Of a stretch of DNA of 64,000 nucleotides, positions 10,798 through 22,545 are shown in pieces; position 1 is the stretch's first letter; every line of letters starts with the position of its first letter. Position numbers and translations under genes: made by a program. The stretch is from Chrysoporthe austroafricana (Eukaryota > Ascomycota > Sordariomycetes > Diaporthales > Cryphonectriaceae): positions 248,001 to 312,000 of the forward strand of contig JYIP02000011.1 of NCBI GenBank assembly GCA_001051155.2, in the 5' to 3' direction. The notes beneath the pieces were generated by a model. That model did no database searches. It was given only the letters and a program-made list of their open reading frames with translations, and had not been told where the DNA came from.

Positions 10798-11980
10798 ATG
10801 GCCACCATGGCCATCCTCCGGCCCGCCGCTGCCCCCCGGACCGCGGCAGCCTTATCCCGACCTCGCCTCCGACCGCGCGCCGCCGCCTCCTCCTCCTCCT
10901 CCTCCTCCTCCCCCTTCGCCGCCGCCGGGGCCGCCGCCCTCCTCCTTGCCCGCCGCTCCTTTTCCTCCTACCTCGTCACCCCTGGCGAGCTACACGACGC
11001 CCTCAGGAGGAACCCCCCCTCCCCCATCAGCACCGACCCCCGCGTCATCCCCCTCTGCGCGTCCTGGTTCATGCCCAACGACCCCGACGGCCGCACCGGC
11101 ATCCAGGTCTTCCGCCAGCAGCGCGTCCCCAAGGCCCGCTTCTTCGACCTCGACAAGGCCGTCGACAAGCACTCCGACTACCCCCACATGCTGCCCGCCC
11201 CCAAGACCTTCGCCGCCGCCATGAGCGAGCTCGGCATCCGCCGCGAGGACACCGTCGTCGTCTACGACACCAAGGAGCTCGGCATCTTCAGCGCCCCCCG
11301 CGTCGGCTGGACCCTCCAGGTCTTCGGCCACCCCCGCGTCCACCTGCTCAACAACTTCCGCCTGTGGGTCGACGAGGGCTACCCCACCGAGGGCGGCGAG
11401 CTGTACAACGTCGAGTGCCACCCCTACCCCATCCCCGACATGGACGCCGCCCGCGTCGCCGCCTACGAGGACGTCCGCGAGGTCGCCCTCGACCACAACA
11501 AGGAGGGCGCCGAGGGCGTCCAGATCATCGACGCCCGGAGCCCCGGCCGCTGGGCCGGCACCGACCCCGAGCCCCGCCCCGGCCTGTCCTCCGGCCACAT
11601 GCCCGGCTCCATCAACATCCCCTTCGGCGACGTCCTCGATCCCCACACCAAGGCCTTCCTGCCACGCGACCAGCTGAGGCGCCTGTTCGAGCACCGCGGC
11701 GTCGACCCCAACAAGCCCGTCATCTCCACCTGCGGCACCGGCGTCACCGCCGTCGTCATCGACACCGCCCTCGCCGAGGCCGGCTACGGGTCGCCCGACG
11801 CTCCGCGCAGGGTCTATGACGGCAGCTGGACGTAGGTCAAAAGCCCCGCGTCCTCCTCCTCCTCCCCCGCCCCCTCCTCCTTCCCCTCCTCCTCTTCTTA
11901 CTGACTGACGGCTCCGCAGGGAATGGGCGCAGAGGGTCCGACCATCCGACTCGCTCATACGGAAATCAACACAGCCCTGA
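10798..11980 (+). CDS. TUM1: Tandem-rhodanese sulfurtransferase (TUM1 / mercaptopyruvate sulfurtransferase type)
   Basis: Exons 10798-11831 and 11920-11980 give 364 aa. The N-terminal 55 residues are rich in Ala, Arg and Ser and lack acidic residues, as expected for a mitochondrial presequence. Two rhodanese domains follow: the first, inactive one with FFDLDKAVDKHSDYPHMLP and VVVYDTKELGIFSAPRVGW; the second with IIDARSPGRWAGTDPEPR, GHMPGSINIPF and the active loop CGTGVTA (Cys312). The CG-S/T-GV loop resembles mercaptopyruvate sulfurtransferases and yeast Tum1 rather than the CRKGV loop of thiosulfate sulfurtransferase. Tum1 passes sulfur to the Uba4-Urm1 route for tRNA thiolation; that role here is inferred. 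The last intron (GTAGGT..CGCAG) splits the Thr codon of GSWTEW. A second ATG two codons later has a stronger context. Confidence 0.93.
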
Positions 11981-12449
11981 ACGCCGGCCACCGGATCGGG
12001 TCACCACTACTTGGGCTGGACCGGGGGCCGGGTTCAGTGTGGTCAGCCCGGGGGGGGAGGGAGTCGCGCGCCCGGGGGAGGGGGAGGGGGAGGGGAAGGG
12101 CAGGGAGGATGCGGTTGTGGAAGGCGTTAGGATACCCTCCATTTTTGCTTATTCGTCATTTCAGTCGGCATTCACATGCTGCCAAAGGGGGTTGTTTTTT
12201 TTTTATTTTATTTTCATGTATCTGTACAGGCTTGGCCCACGTCGCGGCCGCGGCCCCACTGCAAATCCCACTGCGCTGGTCTAACCACAGCTCTCGGCCC
12301 TCCCTCCCTATCTCTCTCTGTGTGCTCGCCAATCGCACATCTGTCCATACCTATGTGGTGACCGGTGGTGAATGTCTCGCAGCGCGTGGGAAGAAAAGAA
12401 AAAAAAAGAAGGGGGAGGGGCAGGCCGCCCGTGTGCCGCCAGTCCAACC
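11981..12449. other. Intergenic region between convergent genes
   Basis: 3' flanks of the sulfurtransferase (+) and DUF1776 (-) genes. A GGGGGA repeat (about 12073-12100) and A/G-rich tract (12392-12420) are present; no gene seen. Confidence 0.6.
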
Positions 12450-13834
12450 CTAGTGCTCCTTCCAGACGTTCGCGTCGACATGCTCCGGCGACACGGAGAC
12501 GTAGTCGAAGCCCGGCCCGTCCCCGCCCTCGCTGCCAGGCCTCGGGCTCGGGTGGTGGCTGGACTGCCAGGCCGAGAGCTCGTCCACGCGGCGCATGCCC
12601 ATCATCCACCCGACGAGGGCCCGCGGGACGAACCTGCCCACGAACCCGTACAGGTCGGCCCCGAGGCCGACCCTCACGACGCTGCTGGTGTTGGACCCGT
12701 CGATGACGTCGAATACGGAGTTGTGCAGGTCCCGCAGCGAGCTGCCCCGCAGGCCGCGGACCCGGCCAGCCGAGATGGCCGACGCCGAGGTGGCGACAAA
12801 GTTGCGCCCGTACGTGTGCCGCGCCGCCTCGGGCCACGCGAGCGTCTCGGCAGAGCCCGGGGCCGGGAGCAGGCCGGGCTGCACCGCCGACGACGACCGC
12901 AGCGCCGCCGGGGTGAACCCGGCGAAGTCGAAGGTCCCCAGCTGCACGTGGGTGACGGGGATCGAGAGGGGCCGCAGCTCGCCGGCGAGCACGTCCGTGA
13001 AGGCCGCCAGGGCCGAGCACACGGTCGCCTCGGGGGCGTGGAACGGCGGGTTGATGGAGGAGATGATGGACGGGGTGAAGACCAGCACGCGGGGCGGGGG
13101 CCCGTCGCCGGCCGGCGCCAGCCTGGCCGTCAGGAGGGGCAGGAAGGCCTGGATGTTCAGGATGGGCTTCAGGAGGTGCGTGTTGAAGAGGTCGGCGAAG
13201 CTCGACGGCGGGATGGTGGCGATCGGGGAGGTCTGGTAGCTCAGCGAGGGGATGAGGATGATGGACCGCAGGGCGAGATGGTTGGGCCTGGCCCCAGGCA
13301 CCGCGGCGTGTGGCGCCTGCAGGTACTGCGCGAACCGCTCGATAGAGACGCCGGCACTGGGAGGCTTTGTTGCCCGGGCGCGTCAGCGAGAGAGGCCCTG
13401 CGTCTTGTTGGGGGGAGGAGGAGAGCAAGGAGGGGGGGAGGGGGACGAAGCGCGCCCCGAGGGCCACGCGAAGACGGGACCTACATCGGTAATGTCGATG
13501 CCCAGGGGCCGGATGTCGGGCCTCGAGATGTTCTGCACCACGGCCTCGTCATCGACGGTGTTGCACGCGATGAAGATGATGAAACCCCTCCTCTCCAGGT
13601 CCAGCGCGAGCGAGCGCGTCAGCGGCAGGTTCGGCGACCCCGCGATCACGACGACCTCGAGGCGTGCCCCGTTCCTCGCGCGCCGCGCCCTCCTCGTCTT
13701 CCGCGCCGACCTGCCCCTCGCGTACCCCCGGTAGACGACGACGCCGGCGGCGAAGACGACCACGCCGGCCAGGATCCGGTGTCTCGAGACCCAGGCCCGG
13801 GCCTGCTCGTACAGCGAGGCGGGGCAGGCGAGCG

Positions 13835-13866
<32 letters not shown>

Positions 13867-14136
13867 CTGCCACGCGGGCGGACGGCGTCTGGCAGCCAGT
13901 CCTGCGACGACAGCGCCTCCCTCAGCTGGTCTGCGATCCTGTCGACATGGCGGTCGATGACCTCGGCGACCTCGCCCGAGTAGCGCCTGACCTCGTTGGG
14001 TATCGACGACAGCTGCCGCGCAGGTCAGACTGGGCCCGGCCTCGTCCGGTCTCCTCGAAGAACAAGAAGGGGGGGCGGAGGGGTAGAGAGGACAGGTACT
14101 CACCACGTCGAGGAACTGCTGATCGTCTGCGGACAT
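12450..14136 (-). CDS. DUF1776 family protein (fungal, SDR-like, membrane-anchored)
   Basis: Three exons, 14136-14104, 14012-13485 and 13364-12450, encode 491 aa. The N-terminus MSADDQQFLDVLSSIPNEVR and the helical EVAEVIDRHVDRIADQLREA are typical of fungal DUF1776 proteins. A run of ten Pro (CCG repeat) follows, then a membrane segment (ILAGVVVFAAGVVVY) with basic residues after it. The Rossmann-like core begins VVVIAGSPNLPLTRSLALDL and continues with GFIIFIACN, PLGIDITD, LIPSLSYQTSPIATI and VLVFTPSIISSI, resembling short-chain dehydrogenases but without a clear YxxxK site. Introns are 91 and 120 bp, both phase 0; the second acceptor is AAAG after a CTGAC branch site. Family function is unknown; one member was reported in mitochondria. 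The pair with the hydrolase gene is divergent over 1.25 kb. Confidence 0.9.
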
Positions 14137-15385
14137 GTGTGCGTGGGGGTCGGGCTCGGGGGGTGGGCTCGCTGATGGGGGGAGGTCTTCGGTGGGTCGG
14201 GCGGTGGCAGCCGCGGGGTGACGACATTCGCGATAGGTCGTACGGACGACTCCGCAGCGGGCTGCACATGCTTACCTAAGCGAGGCTGTACTTTACTACT
14301 ACGAAGCTCTCACGAGGCACGGCACACAGCGGCCAGCACCAACGGTTTCCGCCTCTTGGCAGATACCTCGAGGGCTCGGGAGAGGCTGCTGGCTGCTCAT
14401 CGCCATGTCGAGCAGCGCAAACTGTGGAGATAGTATCGCGTCGGCGACCAGAGGGGCAGAGGACTGCGGATTTAGGATTGCGTCTGCCGTATATTTCCCA
14501 GACAGCACCCGATATACCACCCGTGAACAGCTGGTTCGCTCTGTGGAGGCCAGAGAGCAGAGCTCGTTGTTGATATTGCAATCTCAGCTGCCTATGCTAC
14601 GCCTATAACGCCAGGCTCTTCCTGGTCTGGACCTCCAGGTCACTGTAGCACCTTGCCACCCCCAAACGTTCACCCAAGGCCCTGTTCCATATCGCATATA
14701 GCCAGGCCTACCACGTAGAGTCTGGCAGCACGAATAGAGGACGGTTCGGCAGAGAGAGCATAGGCCCCGATCCAAGCATCCTGCACGAGCTGTGAGCCGT
14801 CTCCTGGGTCCAAGACACCCAGGCACCGGGCTGTGATGTCCCTAGAATCCATCCGCTCGCCTGTTCCATGTCCCTGACAGGCAGCTAACATACACAGTCC
14901 GTCACGCTTGTCTCACCCTCGCCCGTCTGTCGCCGTTGGATCCGCTCACCAAGGAGCTGGTCCTCGGTGTGAAACTTTCACGAAGCTTTGACAGAACTTC
15001 GCCTCCCATCTGAGAAAACAATCCCCCGCTGAGTGACTCGGCCCCCTGCAGAGACAACAAATGCAAGCGATTACCAACCATGGCCCAGGCGCTGGACTTT
15101 CTGTGCCAAATTCCGACGAAACCTCTTCCTCCAGCACCCACCGAAGGACGTGACTCTGCAGGGGCCACAAGAAGAAGCCTTCACCCAACACTTCTGTCTT
15201 CTCTCATCATCGCCAACACCCGCCAACCCTGCGTCTCCCCTCCCCCCTCCCCCAGGAGCGCGGTTGCGTCCCAGATCTCACCAACACGTCCAGCCCCGTA
15301 CCGCGCACGACCATAGAGTCACCTGGCCTTGCGAGGACAAAGGCGTCACCCAACAGACAAACGAGCGCAAGACCGGCGGGCCAGG
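14137..15385. promoter_or_regulatory. Divergent promoter region (DUF1776 / hydrolase)
   Basis: A 1.25-kb spacer with lower GC than the flanking exons. Small open frames on both strands lack family features and codon bias. Nothing else is recognisable. Confidence 0.5.
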
Positions 15386-17082
15386 ATGGCGAACCAGTCC
15401 CCTCCAGGACCCCTTCAATACCAGGCTCCCCAGCAAGCCGGTGTCCCGTCCTCAGCCCCAGAGCGGCCCGGCTTCGACCCAGCGGCCAACAGTGTCGAGA
15501 GCTACGCGCAGAGGAACTCGTTTCGGGTCGGCATCAACTGGTTCCCTCCCGACGGCGCCGCAGCAGAGAACAAAGAGACCATTGGCTACATGTATGTCGA
15601 GCACATGAAGCCGGCCAGCCCTCAATACGTGAATCCCATTATTCTCATCCACGGAGACCACCACGACGGGTCGGTAAGCATGGTCCCCTCCCCCTCCCCC
15701 CCAAAGGCACAGCAGACATGGCCAGACGCCCGCGATTGGGCCGCCCCCGTGCCTATCCATCGTCGCGCAGCTCCCGCGCCGTCTCTCGAGCCCGCTCGCA
15801 ACTATATGTAGCTAGCGGCCACTTGACAGCCGCGCATGCGAGCGCTCCATAGAGCGCAGGCCCGCCTCATCCCCTGGGCTCCGCCGGCAGGTCACTGACT
15901 ATTCTCCCCCCAGATCTGGTCAACGAAGCCCGATGGCGAACCGGGCTGGGCTTCCTACTTCCTCAACAAGGGGTACGAGGTGTACCTGGTGGATCTGCCA
16001 CCCAGCGGCCGCTCGGGTCCTCCCGACCGATACGCTGTCCTGGGACACAGCGACCCTCAGCCTCTTGACCCGGCGGCCGCGGAGAAGATGATGACCTGCC
16101 CCAAGGCGTTGAACCCAGACGGATGGGACACGGTGGACAAGCACACACAGTGGCCGGGTGTAAGGCTCTCTGGCCCCCTTCCCACACCCGCGCCGTCGAG
16201 CCCCCCGCTGACAAGGTGTCCTCACAGGCCGGCGTTCGGGGCGACCCGATCTTCGAAGCGTATATGGCGCGGACCCAGCCCGTGTACTTCTCCCCGGCAG
16301 GCCGCCAGATCCTGGCACAGAAGGGTCTCTGCAGGCTCCTGATGCATCTCGCATGGGTGGGGTCCCCGCCGGCGGTTCTGGTCGGTCACGGAAGCGGTGC
16401 GACGGCGGCATGGCTGGCAGCCGACGCGTTCCCCGACCAGGTGCGCATGATCGTGGCGGTGGAGCCGGACGGGCCGCCCTGCGGAACGGCACTGAAGGAT
16501 GGGAAGTATACGAAGGACCTGTCCTTCGCCAACGGCACGCGGCCGTTCGGCGTGGCGGACATCCCGCTGGCGTTTGATCCTCCGCTGGGGCACGAGCCGG
16601 CGCGGGGCGCCGACTTCAACCCGCTCGGCGTGCGGCAGTATCTGCATTTCGCGTTCGGCCACTGGCTGGCGCAGGACCACGAGAAGCCCGCCCGGGCCCT
16701 GGCAAACCTGCGACGTGTGCCCACGGCCGTGGTCACCGGGCAGGCGAGCTTCCACACGGCGTTCGACTGGGCCACGAGCTGCTGGCTGGAGAAGGCGGGC
16801 TGCAGGGTCCAGGCCGTCGACCTCACGAACGCGCCGTACCGGGAGCTCGAGGGCAACGGACACCTCCTCATGCTCGAGAAGAACAGCGACGATGTGGCGG
16901 CGGTGGTCCACCAGCTCCTGCGGAGGGGGTTTCACCCGGTGCTGCCCTTCCCCGACGCCGCCGGGGGGCTGAACGACAACGGCAACGCATCGGGCGGCGG
17001 CGCGCTGGTCCACGCGATGCCTCTCAGGGCCAGCGAGCTGCTCAGAAGCATGCAGCGCAGGCCCCCCGAGGTAGGTAGGTAG
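15386..17082 (+). CDS. Alpha/beta hydrolase-fold protein
   Basis: Three exons, 15386-15673, 15914-16159 and 16228-17082, all phase 0, encode 462 aa. The fold is shown by the oxyanion-loop strand PIILIHGDHHDGS (joined to IWSTKPDGEPGW), YEVYLVDLPPSGRSG, the nucleophile elbow VLVGHGSGATAAW (Ser234) and the late His in EGNGHLLMLEKNS (His390). A block PTAVVTGQASFH lies before the last helix; from memory related fungal proteins usually carry Glu where this one has Gln, so the acid residue is uncertain. There is no signal peptide, so a cytosolic esterase/lipase-like enzyme is likely; the substrate cannot be told. The frame closes on a TAG formed inside a GGTA microsatellite. An alternative is splicing from GTAGGT (17071) to CGGCAG (17239), giving a basic PKKQK-containing tail. 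Confidence 0.85.
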
Positions 17083-17156
17083 GTAGGTAGGTAGGTAGGT
17101 AGGTAGGTAGGTAGGTAGGTAGGTAGGTAGGTAGGTAGGTAGGTAGGTAGGTAGGT
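17071..17156. repeat. (GTAG)n tetranucleotide array, about 21 units
   Basis: A pure array that begins exactly at the end of the last solid hydrolase codons. It supplies both that gene's stop codon and many GTAGGT donor-like sites, so strain length changes would alter the end of the protein. Confidence 0.97.
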
Positions 17157-17764
17157 CGGCAGCTACCCAGCCAGGCAGGGCCCAGTGCGGCCTGGAAGAT
17201 GGCCTCTCTCCCTCCCTCCCTCCTGATACCTACCGGCAGGTCCAGACCGGCAGCTTCTCCGGGTGGGCGCTGCCAAAGAAACAGAAAGCGACCACGAAGG
17301 GTCCGCAGCGGACACGGAGTCCAGCCCCAGACCGACCAGCCGCCCCAGAGCGAGCCGCTGCCGGCAGACAGCTTACAGCCTGGCCAGCATTCCGCTTGTA
17401 TGTGTGTGTGTGTGTGTGTGGTGGTGTGTGCGTGTGCGTGTGCGTGTGGGCCCCTGCTGGGGCCCGGGGAGCCGGTGTTGCCACGGCCTGTGGTGTCTGC
17501 TGTCTGCTGTCACCATCTGGCACGATCGAGGCCGGACGAGAGGATGAGACCTGCCCGTGCGTGGTGAGCGCCTGGGTGGTCTGGGGGAAGAGGAAGAGAG
17601 GAGGGGCTGGACCGTAGCCCGAGGCCGTGAGCTCTCGCGTATGTAGCTATATAGCTATATTATACACATATTTCTATACTCAGCAGGTGAGGAGAGCGTA
17701 GGGAGAAGGGGGAGAGGGAGCCTGTAGTGCCACGGCATGTGATGGCGGTGGCCCAGATGCGTGG

Positions 17765-17799
<35 letters not shown>

Positions 17800-18625
17800 T
17801 GCCCTCGCACATGCTGCATACTTGAGAAGACTACGTCCGTCTACAGACGTACATAGTAGTAAGTAGTATGTACGTCTCCTCTTCCTGTTCTAGGCCTGGC
17901 ACCCCTGACGACAGCTGACAGCATGCCACGAAGCCAGGCACAGCTGGCAGGGCCCGCAGGGGGGTCCCAGCATCAGGCTGCGGGGCAGGGTGCGGGGCAG
18001 GGCGGAGTCAAGGTGGGGGGGCGACCACCGGTACCCAGTACCTGTGAGGCTGCTGTGTAGACTACTGGACGTGCGCAGCGGCACTGACATCACGTCACGG
18101 AAGAGGAAAGAAGCTGCCGTAGTACCAGCTACGAGCTCTGCCTGCTACGTACTGCGTACCCCATAACGCCCCATACCGGTGCTCTGGGCTCGGTCAGGGG
18201 GAGCTCAGGGGGCTGGCTGGCTGGCTGGCGGGCTGGCTGGCTGGCTGGCTGGCTGGCGGGCTGGCTGGCTGGCTGGCTTGACAGTGGAAAGGAGGAGGAG
18301 GAAGAAAAAAGAAAAGGGGGGAAGGGAGGGGGGGAGGCGGGTTGGGTGGTGTGGTGTTTGGTGGTGAAAGAAGGGGAATAAAACACAGCCGTGTCCCCCC
18401 GCATTCCAGTCTCCCGTCTAACCTGTCCCCCCGTTCCCATCTCTCCATCCTGCCCGCCCCCCCCAAGCTTTCTTCCTCCTCCCAGCCCAGGATACAGATT
18501 CAGCCGTACAGCAACCCTCTCTCGTGCCTCCCTAGCCTGTAGACTTATACAAAGGCTGCCCGTCTCGACCCGCGTCGATCAGCACCCGCAGCTGTGAGCA
18601 GGTCAGCCCCTACCCAGCCCCGCTA

Positions 18626-18670
<45 letters not shown>

Positions 18671-18683
18671 CCTCGCCCTCAAG
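17157..18683. other. Microsatellite-rich intergenic region
   Basis: No supported gene apart from a possible last hydrolase exon (from 17240). Repeats: GT (about 17400-17450), GCCGTC hexamers (about 17769-17800), GGCT tetramers broken by GGCG (about 18210-18280), and GTAC clusters at about 17840-17875 and 18030-18163. The end is the CT-rich leader of the RPEL gene. Confidence 0.6.
18625..18670 (+). repeat. ACAGCG hexanucleotide repeat in the RPEL 5' leader
   Basis: Nearly eight tandem ACAGCG units end 13 bases before the predicted start codon of the RPEL gene, so they probably lie in its 5' UTR. Confidence 0.9.
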
Positions 18684-19198
18684 ATGGCCGATGACAACAC
18701 CGCTCCCGTCGTCGACGAGTCCTCCATCGGCCCTGCTGGTGCCGGTGCCCGCCGCAACTCCCTCGAGCGGCACCTCGCCCGGCGTCCCGACCGCGCGGAG
18801 CTTGTCGAGAGTGAGACGACCACCTGCCGATCCTGACCCACCCCCCACGCGCCGGCAACCATCTTGGGCTGACGGACAAATCTGCACCAGGGAACATTCT
18901 CCCGGCGTCCAACGCCGCTCCCGGGCTGCAGGCCCAACAGAAGGAGGTAACCCCGCCCCCGAGCGCTGCGCACGCCCTGTCCTTGTGTGCCCTGTGCTGA
19001 CCCGCCGTGGCCCTGCCGCTACAGCTCGAGAAACACATGCGGGCCGACTCCTTGAACGAGAAGATCGCCAACCGCCCCTCCCCAGACGAGCTCATTAAGA
19101 AGGGTGTCCTCGCCGCTGACGAGGACCCGAGGTCGCCCGACGAGAAGTACCAGGAGGCCATCGAGGACGAATACGCCAAGCGCGAGGGCGGTGCTTGA
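18684..19198 (+). CDS. Small RPEL-repeat protein
   Basis: Three exons, 18684-18810, 18891-18946 and 19025-19198, encode 118 aa. Two RPEL motifs are evident: SLERHLARRPDRAELVERNI at residues 26-45 and SLNEKIANRPSPDELIKKGV at 70-89. Each matches the LxxxLxxRPxxxELxxxxIL pattern. In animals RPEL motifs bind G-actin (MRTF, Phactr); for the short fungal proteins actin binding is an inference. The C-terminus DEDPRSPDEKYQEAIEDEYA is acidic. The first intron (GTGAGA..CCAG) splits the Arg codon of motif 1, so neither motif is complete without splicing. The start was chosen by the strong context (aagATGG) and because all downstream exons fit its phase. Confidence 0.87.
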
Positions 19199-22100
19199 TC
19201 ACCCAGGTCTGCTGCAGGGACCCCACGTGGACTGCATGCGGCGTTGCCGGGCCCTGCGCTTGTGATTTTGGCCTCGCCCGGCGCATACCGATAGGCACAG
19301 GACTATCTATCCTGCTGGCGGGCTGGTTTGGAAACGGGATCCGGATTTATTACAAACCCAGACGGGTATTCTCCCCGCCGGACCATCGAGAACGCGGCGA
19401 GGCCTTGGGGGGAAAAGGCTCGCCGGGGAGCACCTCTAGTTTCCTTGGGCGCATGTCGTAGCTAGCAGTCAACTCTAAATCACGTCTTTTCCAATACGTC
19501 CCAAAGGGGGCGGAGGAAAAAAGGGGGAAAAAAAAAAAGGAAAAAGGAAAAAAGGAAAGAGAAACAAGAGAGGGAGGGAGGGAGGGAGAGGGAGAGAGAG
19601 AGAACGTCGTGGCCGGGTGAGAGGAGAACAGATATCCATATATAAACCCTCCGTCCGGTGGTCGAGCCTCATTCGTTGGACAGCAGAAGGCACTACGGCA
19701 GGTACCATAAATTTACGCGCAAGTCATTAAGGACGGCCCGGGTGAGGTTTCTGCTCAGGCGCTTAGGACACCTAATCCTTCGCCTCTTCCTCGCTCGGAC
19801 CTTGTTCTGTCTTGTCCTACCCCAGCGCCAGAGCACTTCTGACGGGGCTGGCTGAGCTCAGCTCTCACCGCGGTTCGTAAGCCGAGCAGGTGCTTATCAT
19901 CAAGACAGCGGCTGCTTGTCTGTGGGGAAGCTGACTCTCAATCGTTGCCCGAGTACACGCCGAGTCGAATTTGGCCGATGTATAGCAGCAGTAATGCAGG
20001 TTGTGGTCAAATCAAGATGCTAAGATGACTACATGCGCTATTGGGCATATATATCTTAGTTCATACATGTGAACGTCTCCCGCCCGTACACGAACGACCA
20101 AGCAGAAAACACCGGTTTCGTGGCTAGGCACCGCAATCGTTGAGGTCGAGTCGTAGCCTGTCGTCCGGCAAAGCCGGGCAACGTTACCGCGCGGTGGTTG
20201 TGTCTTCACGATCCCTCGCCCTGCTATCACGGCGGGCTACATCGGCTCGCCTCGAAGATCGACAGCGCCGGGCAAGCAAGGATGGGGGACGAGGCTCCTC
20301 CGCTGACACACGAGGTCGCTCCCTCATGCGCGGTGCGCGGTCCATGTTGCCCGACTGGCTGCTTCACATAGACGGACAACACACGCTATGTGCCGTCCTC
20401 CTGCAGTCTTGAGCTCTGAGGGGAGGCTGTATCGCCCCAGGACGAGGAGTGGCGCCTCGACGTGGTGAAAGCCTTGCTCTAATCCGTCTCCCCCCTCTAC
20501 ATAGCCGCCTGGTCGATTCGCAACCCAGGTCCTCGAGCTATCTATCACCTCGCCTCATCAGACCGCGTGCCGGGCACCGAGAAGAACATGCCCCCGTCCT
20601 GACAGTCGTCTCCCAGGACACTCTCCCCGCCGGTGTCACATTCCAGCGTCACTCTCTAGAGAGCGAGGCACTACCCTGGCGTGCCTAGCTACTACTAGCC
20701 TGGCCCGTAGAGAAGCTGTGCTGCGATACTGTGACAACCCTGCCTGTGCGGGTATTGATTCGACTCTTTGAAACCTCCACGACGGTGGCTAGTGGGAGTT
20801 CCGCAATTAGCAGCCGCGATCACTGTACGGACATTCTCATCCTCGAGACCTACCAACTTGTTCATTGGGCCACGTGCTCGAGAGCTCGCTTGGTACGTCT
20901 GAGTTGATAGAGACTATAGAGGAAGGGCTTGACTTGGTTGAGGTACGGGTAGCCGTAGAATCGATTGAGGCGGCGTCTCCGGCACCTGGGGCCTGGTGAA
21001 TCACAATCGGATACGCACTGCCGCGCGCCATGCCGCCGTTGGCCAAGAACGATAGGGGCAGATGACACGATGGAGACGGGAATGCTGCAGACGGGTATGG
21101 TCGGTCTTCCAGGCGGAGATGCAATTCTTCACCTTGTTTTGTTGTGGCCAGGGGTCTGAAGGAGTGAAAGGAGACGCAAAGTATCGAATTTATACGCATC
21201 GATGGACGGCACTCCGTCTGATGCCTCCGGCCGACGTGCACGTGTACGCACCAGACGAGGCGATGGGTTCCCACCCGGCTCCAGTACAGGACATGCCTCC
21301 TTGTAGAGTACCATCAGCCCGTGGCTCATCTTATAATTGGGAGGGCGTGGCCACGCCTAGGGCAACACAAACCGGCTGCGCCCCATTTCTCAGGATTGGC
21401 GAGGGCTGTCTCACGGACCAGTCTCTCCTGGCAAGGAGAAAATTACATGCTTCGGCCTGAAGGCTAACCTAGTGTCACGGTGAGCACTGCGGCAAGGTCA
21501 TCAGGCATGTGGTGTATGTCCTGTACACCAGCAGCGGCGCAAGGAGGATGGCCTATTCGTCCTGGCTGGTGTGGCCGGCAGGGTCAAGGAAAGTTGGTTT
21601 CGTTTTGGTCAGAGGGCTGGCGGCGGTATCGACCGAGTTGATGGTCCAGGGCGAACACACATCCCCCCTCCCCGAAGACACAAATAGACCGGGCGCTCCG
21701 AGAGCCTTGCTCTTCCTACCTTTTTTAGAATGCAGAGGTGGCCTCCGACGCCACAGCTTTTGGGGGGATTTTGGATGTCATCGTAACGAAATGAGCGCCC
21801 CCCGAAACTTCGAGGCCGGCGTCTGACCGGCAACTTGGACCTCAGCCGCGTGGGTGGCCTCTTATTTTCATCATCAGTGCCAGGGAACGCAGGGCTCAGC
21901 ATGGGGGCCGTCGCAGGAAGGAACAGCTGGACACACGAGGCGCATTAATCCTTCCGCCAGCCCGTTAAGGGGGAGAAAAAGCCTCAGTAAGCAACGATTC
22001 AGCTAAGACGTCATGAACTCTCGAACTCGGGTCCTCGAAAGGCTGATGCGAGAGAACTGCTCCGGCATCAAACGTTCTCTGCGAGACCCAGCAGTGCCTC

Positions 22101-22545
22101 AATGTGCTGTCTCCCAGACATTCTCAAACCGCCCTTCTCGTCCAGGACTGGGAGCGCTATGCGCATTCTGTAAGACCTGGCTCGGTGCATTTGTGCGCTG
22201 CACGACGTAGAAGGTTACCACGAGTTCCCAAGAGCTTATGGCGCTGGATTTGCGTCGATACCCAAAATTCAGGATCATCATGCGGCGCGCAGGCAGGATC
22301 CGACATGGCCTACCACGAGCCCCATGGTGTTCTGTTACCCTAGACGCGATGACTGTGCCATATACCTAATATCAAGGAAGGCGCAATAGTCTACGACATT
22401 CCGTTGACACATCCAGAGCCACCGCCCGCCGGGGGGGGGGGGCGCTTGCGATGGAGGTACCTGTAAGATCTGGTCTCGCTCAAAGCTTGACGAGCGACAG
22501 CCAGGAACGATGACCTGCTGTAACGGCTCATCCAGAACGCGGGCG
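19199..22545. other. 3.3-kb region without a supported gene
   Basis: Base composition drops relative to the neighbouring genes. A purine-rich tract with A runs lies at 19510-19600. A TATA-like ATATATAAAC occurs at 19638-19647, but no coding frame downstream of it has family motifs or GC3 bias. Several 60-145-codon frames occur on both strands and look random. A degraded gene or a non-coding transcript cannot be excluded. Confidence 0.5.

Noticed and set aside
10990..11991. 333-codon minus-strand frame over the sulfurtransferase
   Set aside because: Gly/Val/Asp-rich mirror of the rhodanese exon; no independent features.
12372..14279. 635-codon plus-strand frame over the DUF1776 gene
   Set aside because: Antisense shadow of exons with biased third positions. 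It is Arg/Gly/Asp-rich and without motifs, while the minus strand gives a spliced DUF1776 protein.
14390..14620. tRNA or other structured RNA
   Set aside because: Short GGTTCG-type matches to a tRNA B box were found, but no A box or cloverleaf stems at proper spacing. No tRNA or rRNA was recognised anywhere in the window.
17071..17156. CRISPR-like or satellite array
   Set aside because: Simple 4-bp repeat without spacers.
19640..19860. Possible small gene with TATA box and a GTGAGG..CAG intron-like segment
   Set aside because: No reading frame with motifs or codon bias results from splicing; evidence too weak.
20837..21274. 145-codon minus-strand frame in the gene-poor gap
   Set aside because: No domain, no codon bias, no splice-supported extension; compatible with chance.
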